From positions 2,485,001-2,549,000 of the forward strand of contig NZ_CP126080.1 of NCBI RefSeq assembly GCF_030122805.1: DNA of 64,000 bases, in the 5' to 3' direction. The notes under the pieces are model-generated. The model was not told the origin of the DNA and searched no databases. It was given only the letters and a program-made list of their open reading frames with translations. The translations under genes were made by a program, and so were the position numbers. How positions within the stretch are numbered: position 1 is the stretch's first letter; each line of letters starts with the position of its first letter. This stretch comes from Mesobacillus sp. AQ2. Lineage in GTDB: Bacteria; Bacillota; Bacilli; Bacillales; Cytobacillaceae. Of this stretch, positions 24,689-33,889 are shown in pieces.

Positions 24689-26407
24689 ATGATGAAGATT
24701 CACCTTTTGCTAAAAAAAGAGGACATCGACAAGCAAAAAATGGCCGATAACAAAATCGCTGTCGTCTTTGATGTTCTTCTGGCAACTTCCACGATCACCT
24801 CTGCTCTGGAGTTCGGTGCCAAAGAAGTGATTCCGGTCCTTGATGGAAAGGAAGCGGAAAAAGAAGCTGAAGACAGGGAAAAAGAACGTTTCTTACTCGT
24901 CGGCGAGTATCAGGGGAAAACAATAGATGGGTTTCTGTCACCAAATCCTCTGGAATTGAGAGAAAAAATCGAGGGTAAGTCCGTCATCCTGTCGACCACC
25001 AATGGAACCGTCGCGCTTAAAAATTCATCAGAAGCAAAGGCTGTTTATGCAGTGTCGCTGATGAACTGCAAGGCAGTAGCCAATCATATTTTAAAAGATT
25101 ACCAGGGAGAGACGATTGTCGTCGTCTGTTCTGGTTCTTCGAACGAGTTCAATGTAGAGGATTTCCATGGAGCCGGATGCTTCATTGACTGCCTTATAAA
25201 GGAATATGACAAGGAATTTTTCCTGACGGATTCTGCTTATGCCGCGCGCTGTTTCTACCATGCCCACAATCAAAACAGTGATGATATTCTAAAAGACTCC
25301 AGAGTCGGCCGGATGCTAAGTAAACATGGCTTTGACCAGGAAATTGAATTTGTTTCACAGCAAAATGTTTTTGCCACGGTTCCAATACTGATAGACAGAA
25401 AGAGGATTATTGACGCGGCAAATGATAGCGTTTACAAAAAAGGAGAGGAAAGTACGTCATTGAAGCCGGAAGTAAAAGCGTTGCTTGAAGCCTATGCTCA
25501 AAATCCAGTGCCGCCCTTGGAGCAGCTTCCGCTTGCAGAAGCAAGAAAGGGGTTTGAACAGTCTGCAAAACTTATGAGCAAGGCTGAGAAACTTGCAAAC
25601 ACAAAGGATTTCAAAATCCAGGGATACAAGGATGAGATTAAGATAAGACTTTATTCACCAGACGGAACAGATGGAACCAAGCTTCCCGCGATTGTCTACT
25701 ACCATGGAGGCGGCTGGGTGATCGGCAATATCGAAACACATGATGCCCTTTGCCACACTTTATCCAATGAAGCTGGATGTATCGTAGTTTCCGTGGATTA
25801 TAGTCTTGCACCTGAAAGCAAGTTCCCGGTTGCAGTCGAGGATTCATATCTAGCTGCCAAATGGGTGTTTGAAAACGCTGATGAAATGAACATCGATGAA
25901 AACTTTATCGCTGTCGCAGGAGATAGCGCGGGAGGAAACCTGGCAGCAGTGGTAAGTTACCTTGCTGTCCAGAGACAGACACCGTCGATTGCTTATCAAA
26001 TGTTGTTTTACCCGTCTACAGGCTTTGAATATACTCCATCCTATGAAAAATACGGTGAAGGCTATTATTTGACCAAGTCTACAATGACCTGGTTCCGCGA
26101 ACAATACTTAAACTCACCTGAAGATACGCAAAATCCACTGGCCGCGCCGTTGTTGATCCCAGATGAGATTACCCCGCTGCTGCCGCCGGCTTATATCCTG
26201 ACTGCGGAGCTTGATCCACTATGTGATGGCGGAGAGCATTTTGCTGCGAAATTAAAGAATGCAGGCGTAGAAACCGAGTATGTCTGCGCTCCGGGGATGC
26301 TCCATGGTTTCCTTGGGATGACTGAATATTTGCCCGATGGAAAGGAAGCAATCAAGGCTGCTGCGGAAGCCATTAAAAAAAGAAGTGCTCTTAATCCGGT
26401 TGAATAA
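24689..26407 (+). CDS. Fusion of ComB-type phosphatase and HSL-type alpha/beta hydrolase
   Basis: A 572-residue open frame. Residues 1 to about 245 match the ComB 2-phosphosulfolactate phosphatase family (DVLLATSTI, STTNGTVALK, VVCSGSSNEFNVEDFHGAG). Residues from about 258 are a complete hormone-sensitive-lipase-type esterase: YYHGGGWVIG oxyanion hole, GDSAGGN nucleophile elbow, ELDPLCDGGE Asp and MLHGFLGM His. The junction carries its own ribosome site (AGGAGAGG, 25441-25448) and TTG 25460, so the esterase may also be made alone and the fusion may come from a lost stop codon. The start was set at ATG 24689, six bases after the kinase stop. Confidence 0.88.
   Translation: MMKIHLLLKKEDIDKQKMADNKIAVVFDVLLATSTITSALEFGAKEVIPVLDGKEAEKEAEDREKERFLLVGEYQGKTIDGFLSPNPLELREKIEGKSVILSTTNGTVALKNSSEAKAVYAVSLMNCKAVANHILKDYQGETIVVVCSGSSNEFNVEDFHGAGCFIDCLIKEYDKEFFLTDSAYAARCFYHAHNQNSDDILKDSRVGRMLSKHGFDQEIEFVSQQNVFATVPILIDRKRIIDAANDSVYKKGEESTSLKPEVKALLEAYAQNPVPPLEQLPLAEARKGFEQSAKLMSKAEKLANTKDFKIQGYKDEIKIRLYSPDGTDGTKLPAIVYYHGGGWVIGNIETHDALCHTLSNEAGCIVVSVDYSLAPESKFPVAVEDSYLAAKWVFENADEMNIDENFIAVAGDSAGGNLAAVVSYLAVQRQTPSIAYQMLFYPSTGFEYTPSYEKYGEGYYLTKSTMTWFREQYLNSPEDTQNPLAAPLLIPDEITPLLPPAYILTAELDPLCDGGEHFAAKLKNAGVETEYVCAPGMLHGFLGMTEYLPDGKEAIKAAAEAIKKRSALNPVE
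25441..25462 (+). promoter_or_regulatory. Internal ribosome binding site and TTG start inside the fusion
   Basis: AAAAAAGGAGAGG ends at 25448, and TTG 25460 lies 11 bases on, in frame with the esterase domain. This is the expected start of a stand-alone hydrolase gene. Confidence 0.55.
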
Positions 26408-26430
26408 TAATCTTTGAGGAGGACTAGACG

Positions 26431-28107
26431 ATGCCTAATCTACACTTTGATCACTGGCCGAAAATCTCTAAATCACTGACATTGCCCGAAACATCACTCT
26501 ATGAAAATCTTAAAGTCAGTGCGGAGAGATATCCGGACCAAAGCGCAATCTATTACTATGGAAACGCCATCTCATACAGTGAGCTTAACGAAGAAGTTAA
26601 TTCGCTTGCTGGATTCCTCCAGCAGAAACTTGGGGTTGCAAAGGGAGACAGAGTTTTATTATTCATGCAAAATTCTCCCCAGTTCGTCATTGGATTCTAT
26701 GCAATTTCACGAGCTGATGCAGTCGTCGTGCCCATCAATCCAATGCTGACTGCAGATGAATTGAGCTTTTACATTAAAGATTGTGAGATTACTTCGGCGT
26801 TGGTTGGGCAGGAGCTTTATGACAAAGTTGAGCCGCTGATTGGTTCTACCCCATTACAGAATGTCGTGGTTGCTGCCTATTCTGATTACAAAGGAGGGGA
26901 TTTTAACGGTGTCGTGCCTCCAGAGGTCGAGGCAGCCAGGGTAGTTTACGAACAGCCAGTGCACTTCCATTGGAAAGAAGCCATTGCAGCACAATATGAG
27001 CCAGGGACCCATACGTCAAAAGCGGATGATATTGTAGTGCTTCCGTATACATCCGGGACAACCGGGCTTCCAAAAGGCTGCATGCATACCAATCGGACCG
27101 TTCAGGCGAATACCATCGGTGCCTATCACTGGTCCAGCTCCACAACAAGTGCCGTTCACCTTATGACACTGCCATTATTCCATGTGACCGGGATGGTACA
27201 CAGCATGCATATGCCGATTTTTTCCGGAAGCACGATGGTCCTGATGACGAGATGGAACCGGGAGGCAGCCGTGGAACTGATTAAATCCCAGGGATGCACG
27301 CACTGGGTAGCGATCGCTACGATGATTGTCGATTTCCTGGCAAATCCAAAACTGGACCCAAAAGATATTGCCACGTTGACATCGATATCAGGCGGGGGTG
27401 CAGCTCTTCCAGAAGCAGTGGGGGAAAAGCTTTACAAACTTACTGGCCTGCGATTTGTAGAAGGATATGGACTTTCCGAAACAATCGCCCAAACACACTT
27501 CAATCCGCCAGATCGTCCTAAAATGCAGTGCCTTGGGATTCCATCCTTCGACGTAGACGCGAGGGTTATTGAACCGGCTACGGGAAAAGAACTTGGTCCT
27601 GGTGAAGCAGGAGAAATTGTCGTAAATGGCCCACAGGTGATGGTCGGCTACTACAACAGGGAGGACGAAAACAGGAATTCCTTCATTGAGATTGATGGCA
27701 AGAAGTTTTTCCGGACAGGCGATATTGGCCGGTATGATGAAGAAGGCTACTATTTCATGGTCGACCGTGTTAAAAGGATGATCAACGCATCTGGATATAA
27801 GGTTTGGCCTACAGAGGTTGAATCTTACCTTTACAAGCATCCGGCCATCCAGCAAGCAGTTGTAGTAGGAATACCTGACCCAAGAAGGGGCGAATCGGTA
27901 AAAGCATTTGTCATTTTAAATGATGGATATGAAGGCAAAATCAGCGAAGAAGAAATCATTGAATGGTCCAAACAGCATATGGCGGCTTATAAATACCCTC
28001 GCGAGGTAGAATTCAGGACGCAATTCCCAATGACCAGCAGCGGCAAGATCCTGTGGCGGAAGCTTCAGGAGGAAGAGAGGGAAAAAGCTGAAAATCAGGT
28101 GAGGTAA
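26431..28107 (+). CDS. Acyl-CoA synthetase (AMP-forming)
   Basis: A 558-residue ANL ligase: LPYTSGTTGLPKGCMHTNR, EGYGLSETIAQTH, FFRTGDIGRYDEEGYYFMVD, then MINASGYKVWPTEVE and the terminal lysine in SSGKILWRK. The longer N-terminus and the ASGYKVWPTE segment set it apart from the ligases at 1 and 6195. The ribosome site is TGAGGAGGAC. It probably activates the acid imported by the ABC system downstream or released by the esterase upstream. Confidence 0.95.
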   Translation: MPNLHFDHWPKISKSLTLPETSLYENLKVSAERYPDQSAIYYYGNAISYSELNEEVNSLAGFLQQKLGVAKGDRVLLFMQNSPQFVIGFYAISRADAVVVPINPMLTADELSFYIKDCEITSALVGQELYDKVEPLIGSTPLQNVVVAAYSDYKGGDFNGVVPPEVEAARVVYEQPVHFHWKEAIAAQYEPGTHTSKADDIVVLPYTSGTTGLPKGCMHTNRTVQANTIGAYHWSSSTTSAVHLMTLPLFHVTGMVHSMHMPIFSGSTMVLMTRWNREAAVELIKSQGCTHWVAIATMIVDFLANPKLDPKDIATLTSISGGGAALPEAVGEKLYKLTGLRFVEGYGLSETIAQTHFNPPDRPKMQCLGIPSFDVDARVIEPATGKELGPGEAGEIVVNGPQVMVGYYNREDENRNSFIEIDGKKFFRTGDIGRYDEEGYYFMVDRVKRMINASGYKVWPTEVESYLYKHPAIQQAVVVGIPDPRRGESVKAFVILNDGYEGKISEEEIIEWSKQHMAAYKYPREVEFRTQFPMTSSGKILWRKLQEEEREKAENQVR

Positions 28108-28151
28108 AAAGGCTCCGTCACGTCAGCTATTAAATTATAAGGAGGATCTTG

Positions 28152-29015
28152 ATGGAGATTTTGGTTCAGCAGCTGTTCAATGGCCTTACCATTGGCAGTG
28201 TTTATGCTCTTGTCGCTCTTGGACTCACTCTTGTTTACGGTATCCTTCATATCCCGAACTTTGCCCATGGCGCTTTATACATGATGGGTGGATATATCAC
28301 CTTGATGATGATGGTGCAATACGGCCTTCATTACTGGCTGGCCATTCTTGTTTCTGTCATCGCGGTAGGATTAATCGGCGTTCTGATGGAGCGACTGGTC
28401 TTCCATCCCTTAAGACATGCCCCGCCGATTCATGACAAAATCGCAGCAATTGGAATTCTGTTATTTTTGGAAGCCTTCGCGCAATTCATCTGGGGCGCGG
28501 ATTACCAAATGATGCCGACACCTTACGGCCAGGTCGTCCAGGTGTTCGGCCTGACCTTCACGATGCAAAGACTGCTGATCATCATTGCAGCAATTGGTGT
28601 AATGGTACTGCTTTACCTGTTCCTGAAAAAGACGTTCACGGGTGCGACGATCATTGCGATGTCCCAGGAACGGGATGGAGCGAATCTTGTAGGAATCAAT
28701 ACTAACCGCGTGGCAATGCTAACATTCCTGATATCCGGAGGGCTTGCAGCAATAGCCAGCTCTCTTGCAGCGCCTATAAATCTCGTTTTTCCTGGAATGG
28801 GCCAGCTGGTAATCTTAAAGGCTTTTGTCATCATCATTCTGGGAGGGATGGGCAGCATTCCCGGAGCGATTATTGGAGGCTATATTTTAGGTTTCAGTGA
28901 AAGTCTCGGCGCCACGTACATTTCTAATGATTACAAAGACATCATAGCGTTCATCCTGCTGGTCATCATTTTAACAGTAAAACCAACCGGCCTGTTTGCC
29001 AAGGGGGGACATTGA
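28152..29015 (+). CDS. livH: Branched-chain amino acid-type ABC transporter permease, LivH family
   Basis: A 287-residue integral membrane permease with about eight hydrophobic segments. The LivH signature NGLTIGSVYALVALGLTLVYG is split at the N-terminus; ILGGMGSIPGAIIGG is near the end. ATG 28152 follows GGAGGATC. It forms the first half of the membrane channel with the next gene, overlapping by one base (TGATG). In this setting the cargo may be a carboxylic acid rather than an amino acid, as for other Liv-type systems in catabolic clusters (inference). Confidence 0.93.
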   Translation: MEILVQQLFNGLTIGSVYALVALGLTLVYGILHIPNFAHGALYMMGGYITLMMMVQYGLHYWLAILVSVIAVGLIGVLMERLVFHPLRHAPPIHDKIAAIGILLFLEAFAQFIWGADYQMMPTPYGQVVQVFGLTFTMQRLLIIIAAIGVMVLLYLFLKKTFTGATIIAMSQERDGANLVGINTNRVAMLTFLISGGLAAIASSLAAPINLVFPGMGQLVILKAFVIIILGGMGSIPGAIIGGYILGFSESLGATYISNDYKDIIAFILLVIILTVKPTGLFAKGGH

Positions 29016-30040
29016 TGGCGAAGGTAATCAATAAACGTACTATTATACTTGCACTTTTGTTATTTGCGATTGCCTTTCCATTCGTTACCCAAAATGATTA
29101 TTTCATCCATGTAATGACTCTGTCGTTCATCTGGATGATCGGTGTCTATGGGCTTAACCTATTGGCGGGCTATACAGGCTATCTCTCGCTGGCGCATGCT
29201 GGGTTCTTTGCGATCGGTGCGTATTCATTGGGCCTCCTGACGGTAAAGGCCCAGATAAATTTCTGGCTTGCTTTTGTTCTGTCGCTTCTTATCACCTCAA
29301 TTATTGGATTTTTAGTCGGTGTCATTGCCCTAAGGACCAAGGAACATTTCTTCGCCATCTATACCCTATGTGTCGGGTATATCATCTACCTTGTCATTGA
29401 TAAATGGGACAGTTTGACAGAAGGCGTCCGCGGTTTGATCGGTATCCCCGCGCCGGCAAATATTGGACCGATCTCATTCGAGTCATCCCTGTCACAATAT
29501 TATCTTGTTTTGGCCATATTGCTTCTCGTGATCCTGTTTGTTTATCGAATCGTGCATTCCCTGACCGGAAGGACGTATATTGCGATTCGCAATAGTGAAG
29601 ACCTTGCGCAGACTATCGGAATCTCAACAATGAAAAATAAATTGGAAGTTTTCGTGCTTTCCACTTTTTTCGCCGGACTGTCAGGAGCTCTATATGCGTC
29701 ATTCATCCGTTTCATCGGGCCAGATATCGGAAATATCGTTATCACATTTGATTTGCTGACATACCTCCTGATTGGCGGGATTGGCACGTTATCCGGACCT
29801 ATTGTCGGCACCGTTTTGGTTGTATGGATTTCCCAGCAGCTGCAGTTCCTTCAGGATTACCGGATGCTCATTTTCGGACCTGTGCTGACACTCCTGGTCA
29901 TATTTTACCCTCGGGGAATCGCAGGGGCAATTGGCGGCTGGAGCTTAAAGCGCGCCGAAAAGAAGCTGCATAAAGCTGAGATAAAAGAGGGATATTCACA
30001 AAATACGATCAGTACAGACAAACAGGTGAAGGAGGGGTAA
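29015..30040 (+). CDS. livM: Branched-chain amino acid-type ABC transporter permease, LivM family
   Basis: A 341-residue second permease: LNLLAGYTGYLSLAHAGFFA, ALRTKEHFFAIYTL, RNSEDLAQTIGI and GGIGTLSGPIVG are LivM hallmarks. ATG 29015 overlaps the livH stop. The last 40 residues are hydrophilic and cytoplasmic. It is followed two bases later by the ATPase gene, so the five-gene transporter is one transcription unit. Confidence 0.94.
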   Translation: MAKVINKRTIILALLLFAIAFPFVTQNDYFIHVMTLSFIWMIGVYGLNLLAGYTGYLSLAHAGFFAIGAYSLGLLTVKAQINFWLAFVLSLLITSIIGFLVGVIALRTKEHFFAIYTLCVGYIIYLVIDKWDSLTEGVRGLIGIPAPANIGPISFESSLSQYYLVLAILLLVILFVYRIVHSLTGRTYIAIRNSEDLAQTIGISTMKNKLEVFVLSTFFAGLSGALYASFIRFIGPDIGNIVITFDLLTYLLIGGIGTLSGPIVGTVLVVWISQQLQFLQDYRMLIFGPVLTLLVIFYPRGIAGAIGGWSLKRAEKKLHKAEIKEGYSQNTISTDKQVKEG

Positions 30041-30042
30041 GG

Positions 30043-30807
30043 ATGTTCCTGGAAACGAAGAATTTAACGAAGAAATTTGGCGGTTTGACAGCTGTTAACG
30101 ATGTTGATTTTTCGATTGAAAAAGGAAAAATCAATGCGATCATAGGTCCGAATGGAGCTGGCAAGTCCACTTTTTTCAATCTCATCAGCGGCTTTCACCC
30201 TCCTACATCAGGCCATATTATTTTTAAAGGCAGGGATATTACAAATCTGCCATCAAATAAAATTGCAGAACTGGGTATAGCACGTACCTTTCAAACTACC
30301 AATCTGTTTGAACAATCCACTGTCCTTGACAATGTGACCGTAGGACATCGATTGAGGACAAACTCCAATTTGCTCGATGCAGTGTTCAGATCGAAAAGAT
30401 TAAAGCGGGAAGAAGAGAAATGCCGCGAAAAGGCGTTTGAAGTAATCGAATTTGCAGGATTGGAAAAAGTGGCTGACAAACTTGTTGGAAGCCTCACGCA
30501 GGAAGAAAAGAAACGGACGGCATTTGCGCTGGCATTAGCAACAGATCCTGAAATTGTGTTCCTTGATGAGCCTGCAGCTGGTGTGAATCCTGATGAGACA
30601 GAGGGATTGGCTCTTTTGATGAAAAAAATGGCCGATAAAGGGATTACTGTCTGTTTGATTGAGCACAAAATGCAAATGATCATGAAGCTTGCAGATAAAA
30701 TAATGGTCCTCAATTACGGAGAAAAAATCGCCGAGGGAAATGCAGAAGAAATCAGGAATAATCCTACTGTAATCAAGGCCTACCTGGGAGGGAGCGCCAG
30801 TGCTTAA
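30043..30807 (+). CDS. livG: ABC transporter ATP-binding protein, LivG family
   Basis: A 254-residue ATPase. Walker A is GPNGAGKS, Walker B with the catalytic Glu is IVFLDEPAAG, and the H-loop is LIEHKM. The ABC signature is unusual: SLTQEEKKRTAFA instead of the common LSGGQ(Q/R)R, which may lower or alter ATPase coupling. It overlaps the next ATPase gene by eight bases. Confidence 0.93.
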   Translation: MFLETKNLTKKFGGLTAVNDVDFSIEKGKINAIIGPNGAGKSTFFNLISGFHPPTSGHIIFKGRDITNLPSNKIAELGIARTFQTTNLFEQSTVLDNVTVGHRLRTNSNLLDAVFRSKRLKREEEKCREKAFEVIEFAGLEKVADKLVGSLTQEEKKRTAFALALATDPEIVFLDEPAAGVNPDETEGLALLMKKMADKGITVCLIEHKMQMIMKLADKIMVLNYGEKIAEGNAEEIRNNPTVIKAYLGGSASA

Positions 30808-31507
30808 ACTGCGAGATGTTAAAGTGAATTATGGGAGCTACACAGCGGTAGACAAGGTGAACCTCGATGTCTCTAAAGGGGAAATCGTTGTCCTTCTGGG
30901 TGCCAATGGTGCCGGGAAAAGTACAATTTTCAAGACAATCAGCGGATTGAATAAAGTTTCTTCAGGAGACATTCTGTTTGAGGGAAAATCCCTGAACAAA
31001 ACCACACCGGATAGAATCGTCCAATCAGGAATTGCCCAATGCGCGGAAGGCCGAAAGCTGTTTCCATCAATGACCATTCAGGAGAATTTGAGAATGGGCG
31101 CTTATGTCCATAGAAAGCATAAAAAAGGAATAAAGGAATCGATGAATCATGTGTTTGAACTGTTTCCGATCCTGGAAGAAAAACAGCATGATATGGCAGG
31201 TTCACTCAGCGGGGGGCAGCAGCAGATGCTTGCAATTGGGAGGGCGTTGATGGCAAAGCCAAAATTGCTGCTTCTTGATGAGCCGTCTATCGGACTTGCA
31301 CCACTTATTGTTGAGCAAATGTTTGACGTGATCCAGACCATCAATCGGGAGGGAACGACAATCCTTCTGGCCGAACAAAATGCGAATGCTGCCTTGAAAA
31401 TTGCAGATAAAGGCTATGTATTCGAAAACGGATCTGTAGTACTGGAAGGGACTTCTGATGAATTGTTTGCTAATGATGAAATAAAAAAGGCATATATCGG
31501 TGCCTAG
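30800..31507 (+). CDS. livF: ABC transporter ATP-binding protein, LivF family
   Basis: A 235-residue ATPase with Walker A GANGAGKS, signature SLSGGQQQMLAIGRAL, Walker B LLLLDEPSIGLAP and H-loop region LAEQNANAAL. It pairs with the LivG-type subunit. The signature here is canonical, in contrast to its partner. After it comes a 90-base gap with a possible CodY box, then the binding protein. Confidence 0.94.
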   Translation: MLKLRDVKVNYGSYTAVDKVNLDVSKGEIVVLLGANGAGKSTIFKTISGLNKVSSGDILFEGKSLNKTTPDRIVQSGIAQCAEGRKLFPSMTIQENLRMGAYVHRKHKKGIKESMNHVFELFPILEEKQHDMAGSLSGGQQQMLAIGRALMAKPKLLLLDEPSIGLAPLIVEQMFDVIQTINREGTTILLAEQNANAALKIADKGYVFENGSVVLEGTSDELFANDEIKKAYIGA

Positions 31508-31554
31508 AACTGCTTCTTTCTTTTGGGGAGGTGGTTGGCTAGCAGTACAAATAT

Positions 31555-31569
31555 CAATTTCTGAATATT
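31555..31569. promoter_or_regulatory. Possible CodY box before the binding-protein gene
   Basis: CAATTTCTGAATATT matches the consensus AATTTTCWGAAAATT at 12 of 15 positions. It lies 28 bases before the lipoprotein start. CodY often represses Liv-type transporters in Bacillus. A three-mismatch match in AT-rich DNA is only suggestive. Confidence 0.3.
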
Positions 31570-31597
31570 GAAAATTCAAACTCAAGGGGGAAAACCA

Positions 31598-32797
31598 ATG
31601 AAGAAGTCCAAATTGGTGTTGGTCTTAAGTGTGATGTTTGCCTTAATTTTCAGTCTAGCCGCTTGCAACAGCTCAGAAAAAACAGATACAGGAGGAAAGG
31701 GTTCTGAAGCAGCGTCTGGTGAAGGGACAATAAATATTGGATATACTGGACCGCTGAGCGGACCTGCCGCGTTTTATGGAGAAAGGACATTGAATGGTGT
31801 CCAGATGGCAACAGAGGAAATCAACAATGCCGGCGGAATTGAAGTGAATGGCAAGAAGTATAAATTCAATGTCGTCTCCCTGGACGACAAGTATTTGCCT
31901 AATGAAGCCGGTGCGAATGCGAAAAGACTCATGCAGGAAAATAAGACACCCATCATTTTCACACCGCACAGCGGCGGTGTGGCTGCTTTGCAGGTGTTCA
32001 ACCAGCAGGATAAATTCATAATTGGCGCATACACAAGTGAACCAAAGGTAACGGAAGTCGGAAATAAATTAACGGTCAGGATCCCTCCTCGTTATGATGG
32101 CTATCTTGAGCCATTCACGAATTATACGATGGAGAAGTTCGGCAAAAAAATCGCATTCCTGCCAACTTCATCTCAGTATGGAAAGGATTGGGCTGAAAAG
32201 CTCCAGCCTCACTGGGAAAAATCCGGTGGTGAAGTCGTGTACAATTCATCAATCGACTTTGCCAAGGATACAGATTTCTTTACCATCATCACAAATGCAC
32301 TAAAGGAAAAACCAGACGTACTTTTTATCGGCGGACCGTCTGAACCAACTGCAAAAGTTGCCAAGCAGGCCAGAGAACTTGGCTTCAAGGGTGGTTTTAT
32401 CGTGATGGACCAGGCAAAGTTCGATGAAATGAAGAAGGTGACAGGTACGTATGAGGTCCTAAACGGCGCAATTGGTGTCATGCCGCTAGTCAATTCCGAA
32501 AGTCCCGGCATTCCCGACTTTGTAAAGAACTACAATACAAAATACAAAGAAGACCCAGGCTCTGAAGCTGGCTTGAATTACATTGCCATGCATGTTTTCG
32601 CCGAAGCCATAAAAGCGGCAGGGTCTGTGGATGACCCTGAAAAAATCATGGCCCATATGCAGGATGGGTTAGATAACCTGCCAGATGACAAAAAAGTTTA
32701 TGTCATTCCAAAAATCGACCCGAATGGCGGATTTGAAGGTGAATTGATTGTTGCGGCAATTGAGGATGGAAAAATTGTTCCAATCAAAGCAGATTAA
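31598..32797 (+). CDS. ABC transporter substrate-binding lipoprotein, LivJ/LivK family
   Basis: A 399-residue periplasmic-binding-fold (type I) lipoprotein. The signal peptide ends in the lipobox LAAC (lipidated Cys23), followed by a Ser/Gly/Thr-rich linker. The mature part begins INIGYTGPLSGPAAFYGERT, as in LivJ-like receptors. ATG 31598 follows CAAGGGGG. It is last in the transporter operon and is closed by a strong terminator. Ligand specificity cannot be read off; an organic acid is plausible. Confidence 0.94.
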   Translation: MKKSKLVLVLSVMFALIFSLAACNSSEKTDTGGKGSEAASGEGTINIGYTGPLSGPAAFYGERTLNGVQMATEEINNAGGIEVNGKKYKFNVVSLDDKYLPNEAGANAKRLMQENKTPIIFTPHSGGVAALQVFNQQDKFIIGAYTSEPKVTEVGNKLTVRIPPRYDGYLEPFTNYTMEKFGKKIAFLPTSSQYGKDWAEKLQPHWEKSGGEVVYNSSIDFAKDTDFFTIITNALKEKPDVLFIGGPSEPTAKVAKQARELGFKGGFIVMDQAKFDEMKKVTGTYEVLNGAIGVMPLVNSESPGIPDFVKNYNTKYKEDPGSEAGLNYIAMHVFAEAIKAAGSVDDPEKIMAHMQDGLDNLPDDKKVYVIPKIDPNGGFEGELIVAAIEDGKIVPIKAD

Positions 32798-32928
32798 TTT
32801 GCTGTAAGATATATAGCAGATACTTTATCTGAGTAGCCGGTTAGAGTAAAAACAAAGGTTTGTTGTGAGGCAGTTTTGGTTTCTAAAAAGTATAATTGAG
32901 AATTAATTAAGCGAGGCAAGTAAAGATC

Positions 32929-32962
32929 GAAGCGGCAGTTATGATGAACTGCCGCTTTTTCG
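32929..32962 (+). terminator. Terminator of the ABC transporter operon
   Basis: AGCGGCAGTT and AACTGCCGCT form a perfect 10-bp stem with a six-base loop followed by TTTTT. It closes the acyl-CoA island. Confidence 0.9.
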
Positions 32963-33038
32963 TTGCTTTCATGTTTTCCGAAGACATACAATAAGTAATA
33001 AGAAATCGCCAGTACGGTTCCTGAAAGGAGCGGTTATC

Positions 33039-33842
33039 ATGAATAATAGGATTGGAATTGATGCAGGAGGATCACTAATCAAAATTGCATATGAAGAAAA
33101 TGGGAGAATGCATTTTCGAAAACAGCCCAATTCAGAACTGGATGAGGCATTGCAGTGGCTGAAAATCACTGCATCAAATAAGCCAATCTATCTGACAGGC
33201 GGAAAGGCAGGAACCATTCAAGCCAATTATTTTCCGGAGGCAAAGGTGGTCGATGAATTTTCTGCTGTATGCGAAGGCTGCAAGCATTTGAAAATGAAGC
33301 AAGCGATTACTGCCAGCGAACATTACATACTGGTCAACATCGGTACAGGCACTTCCTGGTTTACAATTAAAGGGGAACAGTATGAACGGGTTCTCGGCAG
33401 CGGAATAGGCGGAGGTACTTTTATGGGACTGGGGAAAATTTTCGCTGAAGCTGATGACTTTTCCGAACTGGTAAGTTTGTCTGCTGAGGGGGACAGGGGG
33501 AATGTTGACCTGCTCGTGAAGGATATCTATTATCCGGAAAAACCCCCGATTCATGGTGAATTAACAGCGGGCAATTTCGCGAAGTCACAAGAGATATCTT
33601 CAAGCTCTCCAGCTGACAAAATGGCTTCCCTTAACAATATGATCGCTGAAACGTTAATTCTTCTCACTGTCCAGGCTGCTAGTCTTCACAACATAAAGCA
33701 GGCTGTCTTTATCGGGAGTACTCTTGCAGGAAATCAACTCCTCCGGGAAAATCTGAAGACGTATTGTAAAATGTCTGGAATAGATCCGGTGTTTCTGGAA
33801 AATGGTGAGTTTAGCGGGGCGATCGGGGCAATGCTCACATAA
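33039..33842 (+). CDS. coaW: Type II pantothenate kinase
   Basis: A 267-residue ASKHA-fold kinase that phosphorylates pantothenate, the first step of CoA synthesis. GIDAGGSLIKIAY is the phosphate loop, with VNIGTGTSW and GSGIGGGTFMGLG as further nucleotide contacts. It fits Bacillus/Staphylococcus CoaW rather than CoaA or CoaX. Although the adjacent island depends on CoA, the strong terminator between them argues against co-transcription. The ribosome site is GAAAGGAG. Confidence 0.93.
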   Translation: MNNRIGIDAGGSLIKIAYEENGRMHFRKQPNSELDEALQWLKITASNKPIYLTGGKAGTIQANYFPEAKVVDEFSAVCEGCKHLKMKQAITASEHYILVNIGTGTSWFTIKGEQYERVLGSGIGGGTFMGLGKIFAEADDFSELVSLSAEGDRGNVDLLVKDIYYPEKPPIHGELTAGNFAKSQEISSSSPADKMASLNNMIAETLILLTVQAASLHNIKQAVFIGSTLAGNQLLRENLKTYCKMSGIDPVFLENGEFSGAIGAMLT

Positions 33843-33845
33843 TGA

Positions 33846-33882
33846 CAAAAGAGGAGAAGCCACTATGGCTCCTCCTCTTTTG
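33846..33882. terminator. Bidirectional terminator between coaW and the luciferase-like gene
   Basis: CAAAAGAGGAG, AGCC and their complements GGCT, CTCCTCTTTTG form a long stem interrupted by one mismatch. A and T tails on both sides serve both converging genes. Confidence 0.88.
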
Positions 33883-33889
33883 TTGAATT

